DNA of 64,000 bases from Zhengitettix transpicula (Eukaryota; Arthropoda; Insecta; Orthoptera; Tetrigidae), in NCBI GenBank assembly GCA_037074705.1, contig CM073593.1, positions 58,657,501-58,721,500 on the forward strand. The letters are read 5' to 3'. Positions 15,401 to 31,700 of this stretch are shown here, one piece after another (position 1 is the first letter of the stretch; every line of letters starts with the position of its first letter). The notes beneath the pieces are model-generated. The model was given only the letters and a program-made list of their open reading frames with translations, was not told the origin of the DNA and did not search any database. A program made the translations under genes and the position numbers.

Positions 15401-18400
15401 GTAATACTACTCATTCGTCTCGCCATCTCGCTCGGAATTAATTTTGCTGTGCACAACAAAGGAAACAGACTCTCTGTGAGATAGAATGCTTTATGCAGAA
15501 ATTTTCCTAACAGATAAAGGCGTTTACTTTGCCTACTACAATGCTATCCTTACATCAGCTCTCATATTTTTGAAACTCATATTTCTTATTGTTCTTAAAG
15601 AAAGAAGGGGATTAAACATTGAACAAAAGGCTTTTGTCAGTATGAGCAGATATTAAGTTCATAGAACACACATTCAAATTCATCCGCAATACCATCTTTG
15701 AACTTAAATGAATATTTTACAGTCAACTGTGTAGATAGTGGATCCTTATCAAATAGTTGTCCAAACTAATTAACCGAAGATCAGACGATTTACCAGAATA
15801 ACTAACCTCAGTTTTCTTTAGCAGACTACTGTTTACATAACACTACAATGTGTAATTCAAACAAAAATTGCTTTTCCGCTTTGTACGAGTATTTATAACT
15901 TCATTGACATCTAGTTAAAAATAATTTTAAGAGCGTAGCCTCATTAATCACAATTTATATGTATATATTATATATTTATTTTTTGACCATAATGTGCTTT
16001 GTTTTGGCATATCGGTAAATGGAAAAACATTTTTAGTTTACAGTAACAGGCTACAACAGAGCAATGCACATGGTGGCAATACCCTTTTAATATCTCGGAA
16101 GATATTTGATAGGGCGGTGCAAAAGGGGAGATCAAGGTAGCCAAGACTTTTTTTAGAGTATCAGACAACATGAGGGTAATCCACGTAGTGGGAAATCACC
16201 TATAATAGCATAGGAAGGGATTTGAAAGGGGGGATGCGGAAGGGTAAAGAAAGATAGCCAATGGTTAACTCGGGTCCCCGGACTATGGTTTAACGGTTCT
16301 ACCCGGAATTTACCTGCAGGAAAAAACCTGCATCAGGTAGCTCAGGAAGTAGGTATTTCTCCCACACCCTTCCGATGGCGGAGAGTGGGGGCAACTGTTG
16401 AAACTGTAGTAACTGTAGAATAAAATAACGAACTACTTATTAACAGAAAGAGAGAATATATTTTATGAGAAATGAATAGTCGACGTAATGCAATGTATAA
16501 ATACGAAAAAATGTACATAATCCAGTGTGCAACTTTTTCAAATTAATAGTTTACGACAAAAACTGTGTATCTTTCAAAGAATAAGAAAATAATATAATTT
16601 TCCTGAAAACTGAAAAAATTATTTGAAGAATACTCTTATATAATTTATATGTATATAATATTGGAATAATGCAATATTAATGTTATGGTTTATAGTTAAA
16701 GTTTATTGTAATATAAATATAAAGGAGAAATTTGAAGTTGTTAAAGTTAGCCGTCAGTATTTTCTCTTTGCTGACGTCAGTCAACTCAGATACGCATTTA
16801 ACGTGAAGTAAGGTATAACAGATTCTAGGTGCTTGATACACAAAATTTAATAGAATTCAGAAAATCAAATATTTATTAAAACAAAAGTAAAAAGCTTGGC
16901 CTTAATAAAATATTATCAAATATTTTAAGCACCTTCTAGTGCACTATAAGTTTGTCTGTATTTTTTTTTGTAAATTTAACAAAAGCATTACAATTCTCCG
17001 GCTTCATATAAAGTATTAAATAAACTTTCACCAAGGTATTGTGGGATCGAAATTTGCTAAACTCAAACTTTCGAACGATTCAAACTCGTGCGAATTGTGG
17101 CGAATCCGGCTGTAATGAACTTGTTTCGCGTAGTTTTCAGTATGAAACCTACATATTGGAGATAAATTTTACAATTTTGTATTTGAATTTCCTACTTTTC
17201 ACTAATAATTGTAGTATAAAAATGTTTTCATAACAGAATCCAGCAGTTAGATAATCTTGACGCCTTCTCCCAGCCCCAATCGTCATCTTCACGTCACTAT
17301 TCCATCCTAGAAACAGTCGTTTCATGTTAGCTCTCAAAGTTTCTAACGCATTTTACAAACACATAATTTCTAGCATATCGCGGAATCGAAAAATTATGCA
17401 CACAGTGTAAAAATTTAGTCGTGGCGCCAAGCCAACAACGTTACACTGCCATTATTGACCGCCGTAGCCAAATGTTGCCAAAGGCTAACTAACGGATAAT
17501 GTTCAAAATGTTAATAAAACTTTACAGGCACTTTATTTAAAATGCAAGTAATTAAAAATAAATTGGCTCTTATTCATATTAATGATACCTGTCCATTTCA
17601 ATATATATAAACAATAGTAACTATCTTTAACAGTCATAAAATATTATTTTATTATTTTTTGTTAATAGAAGCTTCAATACTTTAAAATTTTGTGTAGATC
17701 TGTTATTATTATTAACACCGCGAATACGAATGACAATAGGAAATCTCTGTTAATGAATAATAAGAGAAACTATTTTGCAATTATTAAAGATGGTTATTAC
17801 GTTTAATAAATTGTTAGAGACACAAATCCAGTAATACAGTAACTCAGTATATCATTGCTCTTCTACGGGAGTTCATTGAGGAGAATCTTGGTAAAATAAG
17901 TAAAGTTTCTCTTTTTCAAAAATTCTCTCTAAACCTGTGCTTTCTGCTTTTAATAGTTTATTTTTTTCGTCCGCAATATAACATTTTTACGCCTGAACCT
18001 GCCTGGGTCTTTGTCAAACACAAGATACAGATGTACTGAGGTGAGAAATAAAACAAAACCATCATGTATTCAAATTTCTGAAAGGCCATCAACACTTTTG
18101 TTCGCGGTTTTGTTTACAAAATTAATTGTAAAATTTGTATTTTGTATTATATCGGCTAAACTAAAACATCTTTGATAACTAAAATAAAACGACACTAAGC
18201 ACTAAAGCACGTTAAAATGTGGTTAACGAAGAAAAGAAAAGAAAATATTGCAAGCAAAATCACCGGTTAAGAGAGAATTTTTGAAAAAGAGAAACTTATT
18301 TATTTTACCATTGCACCATAATTACGGCAATTTAATAAAAACTTCTCTGGGTCAACTTTTTAAACAGCGCTGACATATGTTTGTAGGCTAGAAGAAGATG

Positions 18401-21400
18401 GTAGTGTTAGTTATATAACCACAGCAGTTTAATTATTTTGACTCGGTTGAAAAACCGAGAATCCTTTATAAATTCCATTCACCGGGAAAATCTTTAATAT
18501 TTAATGAATTTGATAAGATTTACAACAGACAGAAAAATTAAAATAATTAATCTACGTATATAACGTTAAATGTTATACAGCCCATAATTAATAATAGTAT
18601 TTATGTTATTATATTTATATAAAAAATAAATCTACGTATATAATATCATACGTTAAAAGTTATAAATGTCATAATTAATAATGGTATTTATATTATTAAT
18701 GTTGGCCTTTATAACATTTAACGTATGAAATTATATGCGTAGATTTATTCTGGTAACTTACTTTATGTTTCAGTTTTATGTTACCCATTACTTTAGTTTC
18801 TCCATATTTATTTTTAACTTCTCTGACCACACCTTGCAAAATTTTTTACAATTCTCGTGTCTTCTCTAAGACCGTCTGCAAATCTAAACAGAGTTAATCT
18901 CTCTCTTTGTAATTCCTGACTTGAATTTGAATTGGCATTGCTTAATAAGCAAATGTTAATAGACAGGCGCTAAACTGCAACCTAGCGTTACACCTCTCGT
19001 GACTATGGGTTTGTTTCGAAATTGATTACATATTATTCTCCTGTCACTGTACTTTAATCTAAGGACTCACTGTTGGTGAGCTTCAGGCGTACTTACTGGT
19101 TGTTATTTGTGCGGCGGCGTTTCTGTAAAGAACTGCGGAGGAAATATTTTAATCAAACTTGGCTGTGGGTAATGACTCGCTTGGCGTGAGCGCGGATCGC
19201 GTTCTTATCAGGTCGTTTAAATCGCGCTGTATGCTGTGATACGTCTCTCTCCACACCCTTCTTCATTATACTTGTGAGTCGATCTCTGTTCTATCGCGAG
19301 GTTTAATTTTCCGCGGAACTCGGAACGTGTAATAGAGGAGAGTTGCGTCATCACCGACGTGTGTGCCGTTCTCGTAATCGCGAACCGTGGATTGAAAGTT
19401 TGCTTTCTCGTAACTTGATTTCCTCTTTTTGTCAGCAATTAAAGTGTGTGATTCGATGAGGATGCTGCAAATATCTGCATCACAAATACAATTACGGCAC
19501 GTTTTAGGCTCATCTTGTCTTGTCGACTTAATTATTTAACTTTCCCTACATATAAACCATAATATATTTTCTTAAGTGAAACTAATATATGTTTATTCAA
19601 ATAACTATATCGTCATGTTGTTCTCTACTTTCTTATCGCAACTAAATACTCAGTATGAGATTTAATAAAATTCTATATCTGGAACATTTAATTCTAACGA
19701 TTAAATATATTAACTGACGATGGAATTATAAATGCATAATTTACTTTAAAATTCCTGTTGATGTAATTATTGCTTTTCACGTATTTACCAATCACGTATG
19801 TTACTAATGAAACACGACTCATGGAAAATTCAACATTTTACTTTACCACTTATCTATAAATAAATTAAGTGCAGACTGGCGTTTGCCTAGGTATATACCC
19901 CATGATAATATTATTTATGGGAACTAAATATCAATATTTTAAATTAAAATTAATTATAAACATAAAACATCGCAGGTTTTTACGGATTTATTTATCAATC
20001 AGTGCTGACTTTATCATATTTCATCCCAATGTATAAATAGTCCTGCAACTAATAATTATATACGATAATTTTTTTAAATATTACAATACTGACACCATAT
20101 ACTTTTCCGCATAATTCACCATTATTTTCTGTAATATAAACACAAATGAAAAACAAATTCAAATCTCTAATATTAATTTTTGCCAAATATTATCAAAACA
20201 TTTATTTTTAATAAATTTTACAATTATATTATTAATGACGGCCTTCATAACATTTAATGATATGTAATTATACAAATAGATTTTTTTGTCTGTTCTAAAC
20301 GTTAACAAATTTATTAAATATGGAAGGCTTTCTTGGTGAATAGAATTTATAAATACTTCTCGGATATTTAACCGGGTCAATATCTTTAAACAGTTGTGGT
20401 TCTATGGCTAACACTTCCATCTTCTTCTAGCCTATAAAAAGATGTTGGTAAATTGCCAAATGATTGTACCATAAATTGTAAAATTAGACATTTCTCTTTT
20501 TCAAAAATTCTCTTTTAGCCTACTTTTTGATTTATGTTATTTCATTCTCGTAATCAAATAACTTTTAATTAACCCGATATAATACAAACTACGAATTTTA
20601 CAATTAATTTTATAAACAGCACTAAGGCGAACAAAAGTGTTGATAGTGCCTTTATGGCATTTAATCAATTTGAATAAATGAAGTTTCAGTTTTATTTTAT
20701 CACCTCATTATATCTATATATTGTGTTTGACACAGGCAGGTTGAGGCGTAAAAATTTTAAGTTTCAAAAATTAGTAATTCTAATTTAAAAATTGAACGTT
20801 ATATCGACTTTCGCAGCAGCCGATATTTTTCAACACAAGTTATTTTTTTCATGAAGTGGAGTAATTCCAAACTCGTAATGGAATAGTAGACTATTAAATG
20901 AAATGAAAAGGTGAGAATACTTCCATCTCGTATTGATAACTTGCATAGATTATTGTCAAGAAACACAGACATGACATTAATTAAGCACAGGATATTAGAA
21001 AATTACAAAATATTGCAATATTAGAACACCAAATGAGCTTGAACTACACAAAAAGTACATGTATTCGATGTTGTACTGTAGAATTCAGTTAGGAAAAAAC
21101 AAGTTAATTTTCCGGAAGGGAATGTTATTTTGCTTACAGATTGCCGTGTTTTCAGTCTGATATAAGTTTAATGAATTCTGCGGTTTACCTGCATCTTCCC
21201 TCGGTAACTGAACATCAATTAAATAATGTATCACAACATTCGGGCTGCGAAGCAACAAGCGTAAGATACGCTTATGACGTCACTGAGCTCCGCAGTGCGC
21301 GTGCAAGAACGGCGACTATCGATCCTGCTCGTGTGCAACAAAGTGATACATTGTCACCACGGCACGCACGGCCCCAGAAGCAACAATGCAAAACTTATAC

Positions 21401-24400
21401 ACACACTTTCTCAGTACTTATAAAATACTCTAAATACGTTGAAGGCTCTACCGATTTGCTCGATGTAGAAAAATGTATTTAAGTATCTCTGAAATGAATA
21501 TATGTAATAATGGCTGTAAGGCAGCCATAGCACCAAAAAGGAGTGATATGTAATAATATTGTAAGCACCAAAATGGGGTGAAAACATTTCATGAGGATGA
21601 AAGTGAAAAAAACAGATATTTGTGTCTGATCCGAAGTTTTAGGGGTCGCTGAAATGATTAGATGGAACTCTCAGTGCCGTTAATGTTAAGCCGTAATGGG
21701 AATGGTGCAGCGGTTGAAAAGTATGACCAAAATTATATAATTATTCTAGGATCCAACTTTTTCTAGGTTTTATTGGGACATCTACGCTCACGATTAATCG
21801 CATAAATCTCTACAAACCACCCCATAATATTGCAAAAACGATTAGATATAGGTGTCAGAAGAACAATTTGGAAATTTGTAGACGTGAATACAACTCCCTT
21901 AGTCTTTTAGATGGTTATGGAAATAAGTTGAACACCTTAAAGCCATCTAGAATGAAAGGACGAAAAATTAGTTTTCCATGACTGTTTGCTATTCAATGTA
22001 ATTTACGTGAAGGTTTACTTTCCTTATGAAGGCATATATGATTAACAGACACTACTAGTAAACCAACCTGAGGAAGAAATCCGTGTCCCATTAGGCAAAT
22101 GTCTAAATGGCACTAACAGAGCCCTACAAAGGAACTAAATAATATTTAGAATATATGTTTTTGAGTTACAGACTACATGAGGGTAATCCATGCAACTTCC
22201 CATTGGTAGTATAGGAAGTGATTTGAAAGGGGGTTATATGGAATGGTAGAGAAAGGTAGCCAAGACAGTTATTTAGGACCCCCGGGTAATGGTTTGAGGA
22301 TCCTTCCCGCCGTTCGTTTAAAAGCGATAAAGGACAAACCCTAGAAAACCTCCATTTCTCATTTAGTCTATCAACTCCTACTCCGATTTACTTCGAACCA
22401 CTTCATCAATATTGCCAAACTTGACGCAAATTTTGTAGAAAAGCTTAACGAGTCTCAGTAGCTGCCTGCTCAATGCCGAATAGCAGAAGGGAGCAATTTG
22501 GTTATCTAAAGTGCGCATATCACTGGCTCTCATTTCGATGGAGCGTAGTTGAACATTGGCCCTGGAATGGAGTGGACAATGGTTATTAGCTAATGGCACG
22601 AAGCTCTTCCAACGCCGACGCTTTACAATTAATATACATCTATATTAAAAAGCGTGCATGTGATCGTTGTGACAGCTCTTTTGATTTTAAGCCAGTTATC
22701 TTTAAATATTATCGTTTTACACGTTTAGATCGTACGTCATAACATTATAAATAGGTATTTATCAGAACTTTGTCTACTGTGAGTGTCATGCGACTGTCGC
22801 TCTTCGAAATCAGGAAAATTTTACGTGCTTCTGAATGGCTTATACACATTCTGAAATAACGCTGTTGCCCGTGTTTAGTATTTTACGTGGGAAATTTAAT
22901 TTAATGTTATTTGATTAAATCTTGTATGAGTTTCAATGTATATAACTCATGAAATGACCGGAAAACCCTTAAAACGCTCTCGGAATAACCAAAAGCACAT
23001 ACACTAAAAATTTAATAACAAAATCAAAATTTCCTGTGCTACTATATATTTGTTAGATTTATTTTATTTTTATAAATTTTATTATATTATAATTTCTTTT
23101 ATTAGTTGTTTTAAAACTTCATACAAATTAAATTAGATAAATATGAAAGAATGGTTGTGGGGAAGAATAAATGAGAAAAAAGTGATAGGAAACAGAATAA
23201 AGAGAAGAATAAGGTGTAGACAGGCTATGTATAGGGTAATCCACATAGTTTAAACTCCCCTCTTATAGCATAGGAAAGGTATTGAAAGGGGGATTGCTGA
23301 AAGGTAGAAGAATGTATGCAAGGGTTAAGTAGGGTCACTGTGCTATGGTTTAAGGAGCCTACCCGGCAATTCGCCTAAAAGTGATGCAGGGAAAACCCTA
23401 GAAAAACCTGCATCAGGTTGGTCGGGCATTAGGTACTTGTCCCACGTCCTACCGATTGTGGGAGAGGGGTTAGCTGTGGGGTCGCAGGTTTCCCCTCGCC
23501 GTGCGTTGATCAGTTTAGGAGGCAGTTGGCCGACTATTCCAATAGGAATAGCGGACAAATCTTATGGTATTCCCAAGGTCTGTGACAGTCTCGCTGGTTT
23601 ACTATTCCCGGGTTCAACCACGCACTACCAGGGTCTCCATACAATTAGTCTCGCATTCACATCCCATATGAACATGATTCTACCGTGCGAAAAACAATTT
23701 TAACTTTAAAACAGCTTTACGGATCTTTCATTTTATTGTATTGAATACAAAACAAATTTAAATTATAACAGTGTTTTTAATACGATACTTATAATTTAGT
23801 TGGGAGTGCTGATAAGCTGCGTAGGTGTAATATATATGTGACGCCAGTTTACATGTGGAGAGTCCGGATTCGATCCCTTACGCGGTCGAAATTTTGATGA
23901 AACTTTCGCTTACCTGGCGCCGGTCCCAGCAATCAGACGCGGCAGTTCCAACTTTAGCACGGCTATGCTGTAAATCGCCCAGAGGAGCAAAAACAAAATA
24001 ACTCCGGGGAAACGCAGACGGAAAGTTGTGCGTTGTTTACGTCCGCAACTCAGCCGCCGGTGCGATATTTCTAAAACGTGAACATAAAGTTTCAGCCAAG
24101 AAGAGCGAAACGTGATCCTTTAAACATTAAATAAAATAATAGTGACGGGTTTGTTTATCAGTCACTGCATGTACACATGAATTGAAGACTAAGTGATTTT
24201 GGTATGTGTTTTGTTTTCTAAGTTGTATACGAAAGTGTTGGACGTGTGGAGAAATTATTAAAATGAAATAATTGTGGGGTGACGGAATAATTTGAAATGA
24301 TTTTAAAAGGAGAGACTTATTGTGTAAAGATGTGAGAAGTGTATATGAGATGCAAGATGTCTATGTAGCCAGGGGTGGACTAAGCAAGGACATAAATTTA

Positions 24401-27187
24401 AAAAAATTCGCTTCGACTTTTATCTTATATATATAAATCATAATATTTTATCATGATATCAGGAAAAGTCTCAAGAGACTACGTATGAAATTTCCGACGC
24501 TAATTGTTCTACAAATTACCTTTTGCCACTCTTTAATTAAGTAAGGGCGTCGACTGTAATCCTGTGCCCCATACGACATTAACTATAATATTAAACAAAA
24601 TAGATAGATATAAATTCAAGGGGTAATAATCTATCCTCAAATAAGGTAATCCTATATAAGGTAATATTTTTTAAAAATAACATTCAATTTTTTTCATTAA
24701 ATGACTGAACTGAGAAGATTTTATTAATCGACGAACCTTGAGATACTATTCGTTTATCTCAAAACATCCTTATTAACTAAAAAGTATTTTTTTGGCCTTT
24801 TAAACTTTCTAAAATTTGTGCTTCACCATTTTTAGGCAACTGGTTATTAAGAATATTCCTGACATTGATTCAATTCTCTTTTCATTTCAGGTTTAGGTTA
24901 ATCAATGACGTTTTTACTTTTTCTGGTGATTGATGGAATTAATTATTTGTTCATAATTAGTTTAGGATATGATCTATGGGTATTTTATATTATTTGGAAA
25001 TTGTGTAATCGTTTAAAACTCTTCAAATTTCATTTTAACTAACGCAAAATATTATGCTTTTAACAAAGCTTATATTAAACGGATATGGAAATCAAGAAAT
25101 AATATTAATATTAATCATACGATTTTCATAAGATATGTAGATTTTTTAATTTCATAGCATCTTCGTGAGTATTCGAAGCTAAAAGTTTACGAGTTTATAG
25201 TACTTTGAGGGTTGAGGAACGTCGGATACCGGGCAAGGTACATTTGCCGGGCGTGAACGGAAAGCCCTGAGTAAGATTGACGGGACAAGTCTCGTGTCAC
25301 GAAAGGCATACCACAATAGCAAGTCATCTATAATGCAGTCTTGGACGTCCCTCTTGAGCGCGGCGGCACTGCCAACCAATCCACATAAAACTCCCCGTGC
25401 AGTCATAATACATCAGTGCCGTTTTATTAATGAGATGCTGATACTGAATGAAAGGCTCCATTCTGTAAATAATCGATCTAAGAGCTCGTTGAACGACTTT
25501 CCTACCTTTTGTAATTTTTTGTAGTAGAATTTTAAAAAGTATAGACTCAAGTTTTCTAACAAATATTCTCACAGCTATAAAAATGTCGAAAATGATAATT
25601 AGTGTATTATAATACGTCTTATAATCAAACAAATCAATCTTAAATATTTACATATATATTAAACAAAATTTAAATCTACAATAGCAATATAGGTTGACAT
25701 CTTACAAAATAAATTAAATATTTGGAGCTACAAATCTTTTATAACTATTTCTAGGAATAAAATATACGTAACATATTGTAACACTCCAAATATACCTATA
25801 TTCGTAGGTAAATTTTTTTTATAAGTTAAACTCGAAAAATGAACATGAATTTGGATAATGTCTGACGTAATTTATTGTGACTCTGCAGACAATAAGGAGA
25901 ATAGACCCTTGAAAGACAGAGTTACACGGAATGATACTACGTGCAAAACTGTTGAATAGTAAACCAGCGAGTCTGTTACAGCGCTTCTCTCTCACAAACA
26001 CACACTTTCACATTTCCGGCCGTATTACTATACTTTTCTTGATTGAAATTTTCATAACCGTTCATATTAAAATATTATTCCTTACATTAAAATAACAATA
26101 TTCATACAATTTAATTCTAACTGAAAAATGTAGGCTCTGTGTTAAAAATAATAGAGCCTAAAAATTATATCAATATGAGATTCAGGCGACAATGAGCGGA
26201 TTAAAGACTCAGATTAAAAATAATTAAATGCATATTGATGACGAATCTCGATGAAAAAAATATACATAAGTGGAGAATTATGATTTCACTTTTGGACTAT
26301 TAAGGGAATCGAAAAATATTAGACCACGTGCAAATGATATATTAAACAGGCATTACAATTACTTTTATCTTAGAGTTAGTTTTTCTTCTTATCTGAATAT
26401 ATCGAACAATTGCCCTTTACAATGCTGAAATATAACAGAGGTTTATTTAATATTCGAAACGTAGTTTACTTATCGCCTTAAAGATATGTTACAATTTCCA
26501 ACTATAAAATCCGTTCCCGCCTCGACATCTCCACTTTCAGTCCGACTGTGGAAAAGCAGATTAACGTTGTGAGTCCTCTTATTTCAGGTGTCACCTTTGG
26601 TTTGCCATTGTTGACTGAAACTAGCTGACCGGGATTTGTGGTCCGCATTTTCTTGCTGGGTTCCTATTTTGGTACGAAGCGGTTTTATTTCGCGTAACCT
26701 TCTATTCAGCTCTGGGAGGTGGGCGGATGGGACGGCCATTGATTCTGGCTGCTTGCTTTGAACTACGGCCATCAATCATGCTGGCTGTTGTCACAATCGA
26801 CTCGTGCCCTCTGAATGAAAGTGATACAATCGGGTACCAGTCGGATCACACCAGACTTTTCTCCAAAAGGTACACGTCATTAACGTTGAAGTTCCTGGGA
26901 GTGCATGAAATTAAATGTTATTGTGAGTTAATAAAAAATCGTACTTTTTTCCTTTATCTCATAGAATCAAATTATTCCTCAGTTAGAATAACTTAATTGA
27001 TTAAAGAGATAATCAATCTGCTTCTGTGTTAAATATATTGAGATCTATATTCTATCATTTTGAATTAATGTTTTATTGAAAACTTCCCTTACAATTATTT
27101 TTTTATATTTATTTGATATATTTATTTTCTTCTGATAAAGAGGAAAATCCCTAAATGTTAAAGCACATACGCACGCCCACGCCCACG

Positions 27188-27242
<55 letters not shown>

Positions 27243-28694
27243 AAATGAGACAATAAATATTTATGAACGTTGATTAATAATAGTACATAATTTGAAAATG
27301 AAATATTTTAAAAAAGGCATAAATTAAAAAACAGAATCATGAGAAATTAAGTTAGTAAGTCTGCACATTTTAAATAAAAATTACTACAAAAATAAGAGAG
27401 ATTAAATGAAAAGTTAAGATAATATTAAAAATAAGTCTTTCCGGAAGCCCATAATACTAAAATTATGGTATAGAGGCGTTTAATAATCAATAAACTTCTT
27501 GTTTTGAGGTTCGCTGTCAATTCGGTGTAAAAATAGGTAGTGGTTTTTTTATAAGTAAACTAATATTCAAGAGATTTTTCTATAAATTTATTTATGTTCT
27601 TAATACTTTAATGTTATTAATCAGTAAAATTAATTGTTCTACTTCAATTTAATAATACATATTTTTAAGTTGTAGGCTTCAACCTATAAGATTTCAAAAT
27701 TTGACATAAGATTAAGGCAAAAGATTTTCGACCACTAAATGAAATAAGTGATTGATATAAGTACAACTCTTTTGCTTTTTTGTGACTAATTTAAAATTGT
27801 GATTTTGGGAAAGAATTAACAGAATTTAATATAAACGATTTAATACTATTAAAATATTTAAATAATATTAATGAAAGCTATGAATTGAAATAAAGTTTAA
27901 TTTTGAAATTATTTTGTTATATTATAAAACGTGATCCGATTATCTGAATTGCTTTATAATTTTTCGTATTTACAACGTTTTGTGTTAATCGCTAACTGTT
28001 TCTGAGACGCCTTCGGAAAGTCACTATTATCATATAATTAATTTTAAACGTAGTGAATTTTGCTTCTCCCAGCAAAAGTAGCAAGATTTATCTCCGAAGA
28101 TTACCTAATTGTCTTGCCGAAGCCATTTCTTATGAGGAAGAAGGTAATCAATGTTTGTGTGCGTGTGTTTGTTAAACGCGACTAAGGGATTTCATGACAT
28201 AATTTACCCAGAACTGGGAAAAGACGGAAGTCGACGCTGTTATTTCAGATCGATACTTATAACCCTCTGTTAGTGCTCCACGAGGAAGTTTCAGAGATAT
28301 CGCTCATAATCCTTCAAGATAAAATAGCAACAGTCATGGTGTCAGAGAAGAATTGATATTTCGTGGTGTGCGACAAGAGTTATTATGCTAATACTTCTGA
28401 TTTTTTTTCAACACTCAAATTACAACTGAAATTATATAACAGCAAGAGCAAAAATATTTTATACTTGGGGAACAAATCATCCAGCATCCACATAAAACTA
28501 ATCTTACTCTGTAACCAAATTCCTGATTTCAGAAAACTAGAAGATCGTAAATAAATATTTATACTTCAAACTAAAATTATTCAGTATTAATAACAAATAC
28601 ATCAATTAGAAAAACATGTTCTCAATGTACAATTCACTATAAATTTTGGAGATCTACAGAAAAATTTAAGTTATAAAATTTGTCCCCCTTTTTG

Positions 28695-28731
<37 letters not shown>

Positions 28732-31700
28732 TATATTCTAACTATTTTCTCCCGATTACACACAAAACTTTTGTGTTATGGATATTCATAAAACGCTACA
28801 CGTTTGCAATATCACATGCAGAATGAAATATGGCGAGGGAACCATGGAACGCACATTATTACCACATAACTACACAATTTGTCAACTTAGGACACAATTA
28901 TAAATTACAAACAAATTCATCATAAACAAACAATAGAGTTGTCATACATTTTCGCAGCACAAACAGATTATTTACGACGCAATAACAATTATCAATTCTT
29001 CTTCCTCGTAGCTTGTTTTTTATTATACTTAGAAAGCGTTAGCATACAATAATTATATAACTCATATAAATTTATAAGATTAAGAGTTAACAGTAATTTG
29101 TACATCAAAAACTATATATCTGTTATAAAATTATTATTAAAAAATTATAAGTTTGTAAAGAGTAACCTGGGCTTCCAAACAAAATTAATTAGTTTAATTA
29201 TTAATCATTTGCGTATATAAATGAAATTTATGTTTCTAAATATGGTGTAAATATTTCAAATCAGAAAACTGTTGACGTACATAAATCACCAAACTCATGG
29301 CTTTTTTAAATTTTTTTAATATAAATACTTAATTTTTTATAATTTAATTAATAATAAGCTATATCGTAAAAATGTACGCTTTTTAAGTTTTATTATAACT
29401 TTAGTTACGAGGATGAATTAATCATTATAACTGTGTGTTTCTAATTAATTTTGTGCTAATAACTCGCTTAAGCTCATTTAATTACAATACTGAAAATTTC
29501 AAGACTAAATTATGCAGCCATACGCTTAACAGTCAACATACAAAGAGAAATGTGTGTGTGTTTTTGTTTGTGAGTGTTTGTTTGTAAAATTTTCTGAATT
29601 TGGCTACAAATGTGTTAACTGGCTTCAAGGACGTTACGAAAAGGTTGCAGTTATGTTAATTTTTTCGCCATAAGGGACGCCTTTCGTCGAGTTACACGCA
29701 GACCCGCAACACAATTCCATATCTAGATAAGTCAGAATGTGCGTGTTGTGCTTTCTATACGAACAATGCCTACTAGGTCGAGGTGCGTGACCTGACCAAT
29801 ATCACGCATCAGATGATAAGATTGGGCGACGATATTCAGTGCGAGCAAAAGTTCTGTTAAGAAAGGAGCCCTTTACAATTAAATGAGAAACAATTTGCAT
29901 AATAGTATGGATTAGCATTATATCTCAAGTTCTGGAATAAATAACTTCATTGAAATGAAAATTTCATTTCATATTTATATTTGAATATTACTCAATGCCG
30001 ACAAAGGGATAATTAATAATTTAGGCAAAAATAAAACTTTCACTTGGCATATAATTTCATGTCACACACATTGCTTCCTTGAATACGTATTGGTATAGAT
30101 ATTGTCACTTCTATTACAAAAGCGACAGAGTGTTTTGAAGATATCAGAAAAATGGCTTGTGGAAAAAGGAAAATATAGTTCACTACTTGTGCATATATGT
30201 ATATGTTTAGAAATGGAAAAGACGCAAATGAATTCAGTTTATTAATCAAAGTTTGGTGAATCTTAGATTAAAATTCTCGAGAGTTTGAAAAAAATGATGG
30301 AAAATAAAATTCTCGAGTTGTTCAATTACCTTTATATAGTCTCAAGGAAAAGTAAAGTTTGATAAATTCAATGCTGATATTAACTTTGGATGAAGTTTTA
30401 AAAGTCCATTAGAATTTTCTCCACTTATACCCAGACTCGCCAAACAATCTTCGATTATTGAGAAACAATCGAATTACAGACATACCTCAATAATATTATA
30501 TAATATATAATAATATTATACAACAAGAATAATTTATGAATAATATTAATTACTAATTTCTACTATATATATTTATTAATAATGCTCAGAATCGACAATT
30601 TATCTTGCTAAGTAATTTCTGATGTCAATATTTCCAAAAAGTGAAAAACTATCTATAGAGTAATTACAGTCGTTAAATTACTTGAATTTTTTTTTATCCA
30701 CATGCCTTACAAATTTCTATTTTAAGGAGTACATATTTTCCTGTGATTAAGCTATTTCTATTATGTGGAAAAAATTTAGTACACCTTTTCGAATAGTTGA
30801 AGAAATTTTGAGATGAAATTATAATAAGGAATAGTAATATGTCGAATTCTGTAGACCTTATAACAAGTGTGTGGAGTGAGTCTTGAAATTTTGTAATAAT
30901 ATCCTAAAATCATACGAAATTAAATCAAATTTGCTATTATGTACGACATTTTACAGAAGATGTATATTATACCTTTATTAAAATCATAATTTCATTTTTT
31001 ATTTGGTTACAAGTGTATTAATGTTAATTTTCCAATTGAATTTATTTATCCAAAGATAATTTTAAGAAGTTTTAGTTTTCAAATTCACAAATTTACGTAT
31101 TTATTTAATCTTAATTCAATGGAATTTATTGTCGCATCATTTGTTTTTTTCTGATAATAAAATATGTGATCTTCCAATTAATTAATTAGCCATTTGCTGA
31201 AAATAAATGCCAAAGGATGGTCATCAAAAATATACAACTGGTATTTATTCGAAGACATATAATATGTACTTATTTCAACTGACTAATAACCGAAGCATAA
31301 TATTCAATTAGTGCCATATTCATCGGGAGATTAAACAATTCTTGCTTATATAGTTCACCATATTGATTTAAATAAATGTGGTTAATATTATTTGCGTTTT
31401 TTCAAATATTAGTTTTATTTTACAGTAAAATTTAGTATTTACGAAGTTTAAAAGTCATAATGTTTTAATTTGTAGGTGAGAGCACTTGATCTTAATTTAT
31501 TGAAAAAAATAACACTGAAAATAACATTTTAATTTTTTGATGATTTTTTGTTTGTAATGTATATGTTATTTTCAGTTTTATACATGAAGTACGAACATTA
31601 AGCAAGGCAATACTACAAAAATTAGAAACCTTTTTTAGGAACAGTTAGTATTTCGTAACTATACTACGCAAACACTTGTTGACTGTGGGGATGAGTTACG

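Noticed and set aside
21141..21482. 113-codon frame with a few CpG-rich codons
   Set aside because: No similarity to a known family, no splice borders fitting unc-13 phase 0 on both sides, and low-complexity content (Arg/Thr/Gln).
23806..23900. Possible tRNA gene at the GGATTCGATCC B box
   Set aside because: No matching acceptor stem or anticodon arm could be paired. Better explained as a tRNA-derived SINE head.
31515..31580. Small inverted repeat (ACTGAAAATAACAT and ATGTTATTTTCAGT)
   Set aside because: Arms of only 14 bp in very AT-rich DNA, with no flanking duplication. Probably chance or a very decayed element.
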